Assembly: GCA_002338885.1 (NCBI GenBank)
Contig: DDJI01000111.1
Location: 50,693 to 57,649 of the forward strand
Origin: Ruminococcus sp. UBA1828
GTDB lineage: Bacteria > Bacillota > Clostridia > Oscillospirales > Ruminococcaceae
Reading direction: 5' to 3'
DNA: 6,957 nt
Made by a program: the position numbers and the translations under genes. Position 1 is the first letter of the stretch. Each line of letters opens with the position of its first letter. The notes beneath the pieces were generated by a model. That model was not told where the DNA came from. It worked only from the letters and a program-made list of their open reading frames with translations, and did not search any database. Below, piece by piece: positions 5,006 through 6,957 of the stretch.

Positions 5006-5860
5006 TCACTCAAAGCGGAGTATCTTGTCCGGCGGGTTCAAAAGGCTCTTTTTGCTCTTAAAAGATGGAGTATAGGTTCGGCAGTTAATGGTGTTGCCGA
5101 TATACTCCTCATGATCCAGAATACCGGCCACCGTACTCCCGGACCAGGCGTAGGGCCTGTCCAGATTCAGGGCGGAGTGTCGGACCCCTCTGGTGCGGTA
5201 AGCGTAAGCGGTGGGGGTGAGGATCTGTTCCTGTGTGAGTATCCTGGCGATCTTGTCCGGCCCCAGCCCTCCTGCGCACAACTCAAAGATACGAGCTACC
5301 ACTGGGGCGGTCTGTTCATCCGGGACCAGGTGCTTGGGGTTCTCCTCGTCCTTTTTATAGCCGTAGGGGGCCGAGGTCCCGATGCGCTCTCCCCGCCGTG
5401 CCGATGCCATAATGACCGCTTTCACCTTCTTGCTGGTATCCCGTGCGTGCCACTCGTTGAATAAGTCCCGCACGGCAATACTGTCGTCGATGCCGTTGAT
5501 GGTGTCCACACCATCGTTGATGGCGATGTAGCGGACATGATACTGGGCAAAGGTCTCTTCCAACAGGATGCCCACCACCAGACGGTTGCGGCCCAAGCGG
5601 GAGTGGTCCTTGACGATAATGGTGGACACCTGGCCCGCCTCCACCTCGGCCATCATCTCCAGATAGGCCGGACGATCGAAGGTCACGCCGGAGTACCCGT
5701 CATCCACAAAGAACCGGGGATTCTGGAAACCATTCCGATCTGCGTACTCCTGTAAAATCTGCTTTTGGTTGTATATGCTGTTGCTCTCTCCTGCCAGCTC
5801 GTCCTCCTGGCTCAACCGGCAGTAGAGAGCGGTCATGGTTTGATTTGACCGAAGTTCCAT
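5006..5860 (-). CDS. Recombinase N-terminal part: catalytic and recombinase domains
   Basis: This 284-residue product, if made, contains the complete serine-recombinase catalytic domain and most of the DNA-binding recombinase domain, ending NPPDKILRFE at the TGA. Catalytic Ser17 and the conserved arginines of RLGRN are present, so chemistry is not lost by point mutation in the active site. It lacks the zinc ribbon and coiled coil that large serine recombinases use for att-site recognition and for control of synapsis. Alone it would probably be unable to choose or pair its sites properly. The start at ATG 5860 is supported by AAAGGAG 6 nt upstream. An internal ATG at residue 9 (MTALYCRLS) is a less likely alternative. 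Confidence 0.75.
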   Translation of the reverse strand: MELRSNQTMTALYCRLSQEDELAGESNSIYNQKQILQEYADRNGFQNPRFFVDDGYSGVTFDRPAYLEMMAEVEAGQVSTIIVKDHSRLGRNRLVVGILLEETFAQYHVRYIAINDGVDTINGIDDSIAVRDLFNEWHARDTSKKVKAVIMASARRGERIGTSAPYGYKKDEENPKHLVPDEQTAPVVARIFELCAGGLGPDKIARILTQEQILTPTAYAYRTRGVRHSALNLDRPYAWSGSTVAGILDHEEYIGNTINCRTYTPSFKSKKSLLNPPDKILRFE

Positions 5861-5877
5861 GCTGCTCCTTTCCGTGT

Positions 5878-5934
5878 GCGGTCAAATCGGTTTCTCTGGT
5901 TTGTGACAGCTTGATTATAGGGGAAACCGACCGC
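5878..5934. repeat. Inverted repeat enclosing the recombinase -10 box
   Basis: GCGGT (5878-5882) and CGGTTTC (5888-5894) on one side match GAAACCG (5923-5929) and ACCGC (5930-5934) on the other; only the spacing between the two blocks differs. A transcript from this promoter would contain only the left arm, so a DNA-level role (operator or recombinase-binding site) is more likely than an RNA hairpin. Confidence 0.5.
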
Positions 5935-5942
5935 CGCGTCCA
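5914..5942 (-). promoter_or_regulatory. Promoter of the recombinase gene
   Basis: TGGACG (5942-5937), a 17-nt spacer and a perfect TATAAT (5919-5914) read leftwards, with the start expected near 5907. The -10 lies between the arms of an inverted repeat. The promoter allows the recombinase to be expressed apart from the upstream tnpW operon. Confidence 0.7.
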
Positions 5943-5949
5943 GGTGTTT

Positions 5950-6141
5950 TTAACGGGCGGACCGGAGTTCCTTGTCCATCAGCCGAATGAGTTTATCGGT
6001 TACGCCCGCGCCGCTGTCCCGGTAATGCCGGGTGATCTGATAGACCGCGCCGCCGATTGTCATCGTTGTTTTGTGTGGTTCGGTTTTCTGTTCGGCAGTT
6101 CTATTGTGTTCGTCACAATGGAAGTTGCCGGAAGCCTGCAT
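5950..6141 (-). CDS. tnpW: Transposon-encoded TnpW-family small protein
   Basis: A 63-residue protein whose second half, TMTIGGAVYQITRHYRDSG followed by VTDKLIRLMDKE, fits the TnpW family. These small proteins are found next to TnpX-type large serine recombinases in Tn4451-like and related clostridial elements; their function is unknown. The N-terminal ~25 residues are hydrophilic and poorly conserved in such proteins. GGGAGG (6148-6153) stands 6 nt ahead of the ATG at 6141. It follows the ribbon-helix-helix gene by 29 nt, probably in the same transcript, and precedes the recombinase by about 90 nt, the usual order for these elements. The family call is by motif memory, reasonably sure. Confidence 0.75.
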   Translation of the reverse strand: MQASGNFHCDEHNRTAEQKTEPHKTTMTIGGAVYQITRHYRDSGAGVTDKLIRLMDKELRSAR

Positions 6142-6170
6142 AACATTCCTCCCTTCTTATCTGGTGGGGC

Positions 6171-6776
6171 TTACGCTTCATCGTTGTCATCAAAGTCGTA
6201 ATTGACAAAGTCAAAATCCGGGGAACACAGTTCCTCATAGCTGGGGCCTGCTTTTAACGGCGCGGGCCGCTGCGGGCGCTTTACAATGGTCCGGTTCAAC
6301 TCGCTCATGCCGGATTCCAGCAGGTCCTTTCGCCCGCTGGCGTAGTCCACCCCCATCTGTCTGGCGATACGCTCGATCTTTTCAAACGAAGTGTAGCGGT
6401 CCTGATCCACGAAAGCAGTTACAAAAGCAAGATTCGCATAGTAAGCGCTGGCCGACAGAATGGTTAGCCGGTTCAGCATCGCGGCGATGCGGTCGGTCTG
6501 CTGTCTTACGGAATGGGTAATTTCTTCACAGATGATGTCTCTTATTGGATCGGTCTGCCGGGCATAATCCTCTCCGTTCAACCCCAGCTCCGCATAGCGG
6601 CGCAGAAGCGTGGAAACGCTCTGGTGGTCCTGCTTGGCCCGTTCTCCCAGCCGCCCGGCGAGGGCTTTGGGAAAACGGACGGTGATGGAAATGGTGGGTT
6701 CTCTGCGGTTCAATCGTGCCTCCTTTTCCCCGAAAACGCTGTAAGGTGTTTTTTCGGGGGCGGTTTCAAAAATCAT
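6171..6776 (-). CDS. Ribbon-helix-helix-type element protein, unknown function
   Basis: About 201 residues. Near the N-terminus, REPTISITVRFPKALAGRL followed by GERAKQDHQSVSTLLRRYAELGL has the beta-strand plus two-helix pattern of ribbon-helix-helix DNA-binding proteins (Arc/CopG/MobC type). The middle part is helical (ICEEITHSVRQQTDRIAAMLNRLTILSASAYYANLAF) and may mediate oligomer formation. The C-terminus is acidic (SPDFDFVNYDFDDNDEA). Such proteins in conjugative or mobilisable elements act in relaxosomes, partition or as repressors; I cannot choose between these. The start is uncertain: ATG at 6776 lacks a good ribosome binding site. The frame also opens at TTG 6809, which overlaps the stop of the upstream 37-codon ORF as TTGA, so coupled initiation there (212 residues) is a real alternative. 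tnpW follows 29 nt downstream. Confidence 0.75.
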   Translation of the reverse strand: MIFETAPEKTPYSVFGEKEARLNRREPTISITVRFPKALAGRLGERAKQDHQSVSTLLRRYAELGLNGEDYARQTDPIRDIICEEITHSVRQQTDRIAAMLNRLTILSASAYYANLAFVTAFVDQDRYTSFEKIERIARQMGVDYASGRKDLLESGMSELNRTIVKRPQRPAPLKAGPSYEELCSPDFDFVNYDFDDNDEA

Positions 6777-6790
6777 ACCTATAAAATCCG

Positions 6791-6809
6791 TTGAAAGCAC
6801 TGCTTTCAA
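6791..6809. repeat. Perfect 19-bp palindrome at the start of the RHH gene
   Basis: TTGAAAGCA, a central base, and TGCTTTCAA form a perfect odd palindrome. It covers the TTG/TGA overlap between the small leader ORF and the RHH frame and ends 14 nt before the alternative ATG. It could be the binding site of the RHH protein itself or an RNA hairpin over the initiation region. Confidence 0.6.
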
Positions 6810-6919
6810 GCGGTCAATCCGCCGTCTGGTAAGACGGCTATTCCTGCCTTACCCCGGAAAGCTCCGCTTTTCGGGGTAAGGCCCTGCGGGGTTGGTGCGG
6901 GCAGGCCGCCACGCGTCAC
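6806..6919 (-). CDS. Possible 37-residue leader peptide of the element operon
   Basis: A GTG at 6919 preceded 8 nt upstream by a perfect AAAGGAGG opens a frame of 37 codons (starting VTRGGLPAPTPQGLTPKSG, ending VLPDGGLTA) and stopping at TGA 6808-6806. It has Gly, Pro and Ala in plenty, no transmembrane segment and no known domain. The stop overlaps a TTG in the frame of the ribbon-helix-helix gene (TTGA), an arrangement typical of translational coupling. The DNA is almost wholly composed of inverted repeats, so the ORF may matter more as a regulatory leader than for its peptide. It could also be chance reading through a structured leader; the exact ribosome binding site is the main evidence for translation. 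Confidence 0.5.
   Translation of the reverse strand: MTRGGLPAPTPQGLTPKSGAFRGKAGIAVLPDGGLTA
6821..6838. repeat. Hairpin GCCGTCT / AGACGGC in the leader ORF
   Basis: A perfect 7-bp inverted repeat with a 4-nt GGTA loop, between the large hairpin at 6846-6882 and the palindrome at 6791-6809. No T-run follows it, so it is not an intrinsic terminator as it stands. Confidence 0.6.
6846..6882. repeat. Large 17-bp hairpin in the leader ORF
   Basis: GCCTTACCCCGGAAAGC (6846-6862) pairs with GCTTTTCGGGGTAAGGC (6866-6882) around a 3-nt loop, with a single G-T mismatch that is a wobble in RNA. It would be a very stable RNA structure or a cruciform/nicking-type site. It is the strongest inverted repeat in the window and has no U-tract. 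Confidence 0.7.
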
Positions 6920-6928
6920 AAGAGACGC
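6913..6928 (-). promoter_or_regulatory. Hairpin covering the GTG start of the leader ORF
   Basis: GCGTC (6913-6917) and GACGC (6924-6928) pair around a 6-nt loop. In the transcript the stem includes the last base of the AGGAGG (6933-6928), and the first base of the second codon and last base of the GTG start (6917-6919) fall at its edge, so folding could dampen initiation. It is short and its strength is uncertain. Confidence 0.4.
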
Positions 6929-6957
6929 CTCCTTTCTGTTCAGCAACGGAAAAAGCC

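Larger units (their letters stand above)
4253..5860 (-). pseudogene. Large serine recombinase (integrase of the element) interrupted by an in-frame TGA
   Basis: A large serine recombinase, which inserts and excises mobile elements by site-specific strand exchange. The full frame is about 534 residues plus one stop. The N-terminal catalytic domain has ALYCRLSQEDE (nucleophile Ser17), DDGYSGVTFDRP (53-64) and KDHSRLGRNR (84-93). A recombinase domain (about 165-260) follows, then a zinc ribbon (CTDC...FVCGRY...ADC), a long coiled coil and a DUF4368-like end (VERIEVHERSGRYKKK...QQVDIYF). TGA at 5008-5006 falls after LRFE; the next 26 codons, THEPLIDLDTWEIVQ onwards, stay in frame. A good GGAG precedes the ATG at 5860. 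The gene has its own promoter and follows tnpW. One substitution seems to have made the stop. It may be a pseudogene or a split, still working enzyme (see the two part entries). Confidence 0.85.

Noticed and set aside
5006..5008. TGA recoded as tryptophan or selenocysteine
   Set aside because: TGA is used as a true stop by the recombinase end (4255-4253) and by the leader ORF, Trp is written TGG in neighbouring genes, and I see no SECIS-like hairpin just after the codon.
6846..6882. Intrinsic terminator
   Set aside because: The stem is very strong but is not followed by a T-run on either strand and lies inside a possible leader ORF.
1..6957. CRISPR array, tRNA or rRNA
   Set aside because: I saw no regularly spaced long repeats with unique spacers, and no cloverleaf-like or conserved rRNA sequence.

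Overview
The window reads as a low-to-moderate GC Firmicute of the class Clostridia, probably an uncultured gut Oscillospiraceae/Ruminococcaceae type. The reasons are the mraZ-rsmH start of the division and cell-wall cluster, a DUF2508 (YaaL-like) gene, strong GGAGG ribosome binding sites, and a TnpW/large-serine-recombinase mobile element of the kind common in gut Clostridia. All assignments come from reading the sequence and translations by eye.

Layout, left to right. (1) 1-1330, minus strand: 3'-truncated rsmH and complete mraZ, with a clear promoter (TTGATT-17-TATAAT) and two 20-bp-spaced AATACCAC repeats (GTGGTATT in the gene's direction) that look like an MraZ autoregulatory operator. 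(2) 1331-1620: intergenic, with two intrinsic terminators firing leftwards. One belongs to pnuC; the other, about 130 bp further on, has no obvious gene of its own. (3) 1621-3385, minus strand: a two-gene operon of a metal-dependent amidohydrolase and a PnuC-family vitamin transporter. It is driven by a perfect-consensus promoter (TTGACA-17-TATAAT) followed by a roughly 145-nt structured leader, a good candidate riboswitch. (4) 3430-3850: a small eight-cysteine protein (minus), then a divergent intergenic region with three tandem 12-bp repeats and a 19-bp palindrome. (5) 3850-4155, plus strand: DUF2508/YaaL-like gene. (6) About 4160 to the window end, minus strand: one end of a GC-richer integrated element. 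In transcription order it has a GTG-started 37-residue leader ORF full of hairpins, a ribbon-helix-helix protein, a TnpW-family small protein, and a large serine recombinase with its own promoter.

The recombinase gene carries one in-frame TGA between the recombinase domain and the zinc-ribbon/coiled-coil domain. The downstream half keeps the reading frame and has a GGAGG placed 9 nt ahead of an internal ATG. It may be a recently inactivated integrase or one made as two polypeptides.

The most interesting unexplained signals are the structured leader of the amidohydrolase-pnuC operon, the split recombinase, the hairpin-rich leader ORF of the element, and the tandem 12-bp repeats upstream of the cysteine-rich gene. 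No CRISPR array, tRNA or rRNA was seen.
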